Below, one piece after another: positions 5,482 to 6,392 of a stretch of DNA of 6,392 nt. The number at the start of each line of letters is the position of its first letter. The first letter of the stretch is position 1. The stretch lies in assembly GCA_013813825.1 (NCBI GenBank), contig JACCRA010000023.1:1-6392 (forward strand), given 5' to 3'. The translations under genes were made by a program, and so were the position numbers. A model generated the notes under the pieces. It was not told the origin of the DNA. It made no database searches and saw nothing but the letters and a program-made list of their open reading frames with translations. Origin of the DNA: Pyrinomonadaceae bacterium. GTDB taxonomy: Bacteria > Acidobacteriota > Blastocatellia > Pyrinomonadales > Pyrinomonadaceae.

Positions 5482-6392
5482 ATGAAGATGAGCCGGATGA
5501 CGGAAGCACTCGCTGAGGAGCACGAACGACTAGGGCGCGCGGCGACGGAGATCATCGCGGCTTACGCCAGCTCGCTCGACAGCGTGGCGGTCTGCTCGCG
5601 GGCGACGCCCGCTGAGTTGGAGAAACTATTTGACGAGCCGTTGCCGCTCGAAGGCATCGCGGTTGAAGAGTCTTTGCGACGATTCGCGCAGGATGTTATC
5701 CCGCACGCGATGAACATTCCCAGCCCGCGCTACTACGGTCTCTTCAACCCGACGCCGTTGCCTGTCGGCGTGTGGGCGGACGCTTTGGCTTCCGCGATCA
5801 ATCAGAACGGCGCGGCGTGGCGCAACGCGCCGGCCGCCAGCGCCATTGAGGCGCGCGTGCTGCGTTGGCTATGCGAACTGATGGACTATGGCTCCAACAG
5901 TTTCGGCACGATGACGAGCGGCGGCTCGGAAGCTAACCTGATTGCTCTGAAATGCGCCCGCGACCGCGCCGTGAGCGCGGCGCGCGATTACGGTTTGCGT
6001 CATCGCGACAAGTCGGGAGCCGCAAGCGCGGGCGCTCTCGTCGTCTATGCTTCCGAGCAGACGCACTATTCGCTTGAGAAAAGCGTCGATCTGCTCGGCC
6101 TCGGTCGCCGGAATTTGCGGAAGATCGCGACGGACGAACTCTTTCACATTCGCATCGATGAATTGCGCCGCGAGATCGAGCGTGACCTCGCGGCGGGCCA
6201 CGTGCCGGTGTGCGTCGCGGGAGCGGCGGGCGCGACCTCGACTGGCACTATCGATCCGTTGGACGAACTGGCCGATGTCGCGCGCGATTTCGATTTGTGG
6301 TTTCACGTGGACGGAGCTTACGGCGGCGCGCTCGCGCTCTCGGAGAAACACCGCGCGAAACTGCGCGGCATCGAGCGCGCCGATTCGGTGAC
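5482..6392 (+). CDS. PLP-dependent group II amino-acid decarboxylase, partial (3' end outside window)
   Basis: This open frame runs off the right edge after 303 complete codons, counted from the ATG at 5482. It belongs to the pyridoxal-phosphate group II decarboxylases (aromatic amino acid, glutamate and similar substrates), which release CO2 from amino acids to give amines. Landmarks are SPRYYGLFNP (81-90), AAWRNAPAASAIEARVLRWL (111-130), the phosphate-binding TSGGSEANLIAL (145-156), HYS (195-197) with the cofactor-stacking His, GTIDPLDEL (255-263), and HVDGAYGG (275-282) whose Asp277 should contact the pyridine nitrogen. The PLP lysine, expected in an H-K motif a few residues later, is beyond the window. 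The start is uncertain: GTG 5473 and ATGs at 5482, 5488 and 5497 are all in frame. The ATG at 5497 has the best-spaced GAAG, and the frame is open back to an ATG at 5425. Substrate cannot be told. It is divergent from rsmG. Confidence 0.92.
   Translation, partial: MKMSRMTEALAEEHERLGRAATEIIAAYASSLDSVAVCSRATPAELEKLFDEPLPLEGIAVEESLRRFAQDVIPHAMNIPSPRYYGLFNPTPLPVGVWADALASAINQNGAAWRNAPAASAIEARVLRWLCELMDYGSNSFGTMTSGGSEANLIALKCARDRAVSAARDYGLRHRDKSGAASAGALVVYASEQTHYSLEKSVDLLGLGRRNLRKIATDELFHIRIDELRREIERDLAAGHVPVCVAGAAGATSTGTIDPLDELADVARDFDLWFHVDGAYGGALALSEKHRAKLRGIERADSV

Noticed and set aside
5869..6351. 160-codon minus-strand open frame inside the decarboxylase
   Set aside because: It lies wholly opposite well-conserved PLP-enzyme motifs, and the translation is low-information and Arg/Ala-rich.

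Overview
The window looks like a chromosomal segment of a GC-rich bacterium. Acidobacteriota, near the Blastocatellia, is the best guess. The guess rests on two recalled protein types: a secreted-type repeat protein with Asp/Asn-Gly calcium loops, and a long SpoIVB-like S55 peptidase-domain protein with a signal peptide. It is an inference, since no rRNA or other phylogenetic marker beyond rsmG is present. There are six protein genes, one cut by the right edge. No tRNA, rRNA, CRISPR array, transposase or phage gene is visible.

Left part (1-1658), minus strand: mobA (molybdenum cofactor guanylyltransferase) lies upstream of a membrane-anchored alpha/beta-hydrolase-fold protein whose nucleophile position holds Glu instead of Ser. 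A long inverted repeat built from three copies of the heptamer AGGGATG per arm fills the gap between them and encodes the last codons and stop of mobA.

Middle (1659-4793), plus strand: a Cys-rich protein with EF-hand/dockerin-like calcium loops starts at a GTG with no visible signal peptide and ends at a strong intrinsic terminator. A good sigma-70-type promoter then precedes a 623-residue exported protein. This protein carries the two halves of an S55 (SpoIVB) peptidase in the order Ser-half then His-half, the reverse of SpoIVB as recalled. It ends at a bidirectional terminator shared with the convergent rsmG.

Right part (4794-6392): rsmG (16S rRNA m7G527 methyltransferase) on the minus strand is divergent from a PLP-dependent group II decarboxylase on the plus strand. 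The decarboxylase runs off the window just before its expected PLP lysine. The genes do not form one pathway: mobA, rsmG and the decarboxylase are unrelated metabolic or housekeeping functions, interspersed with envelope or exported proteins.
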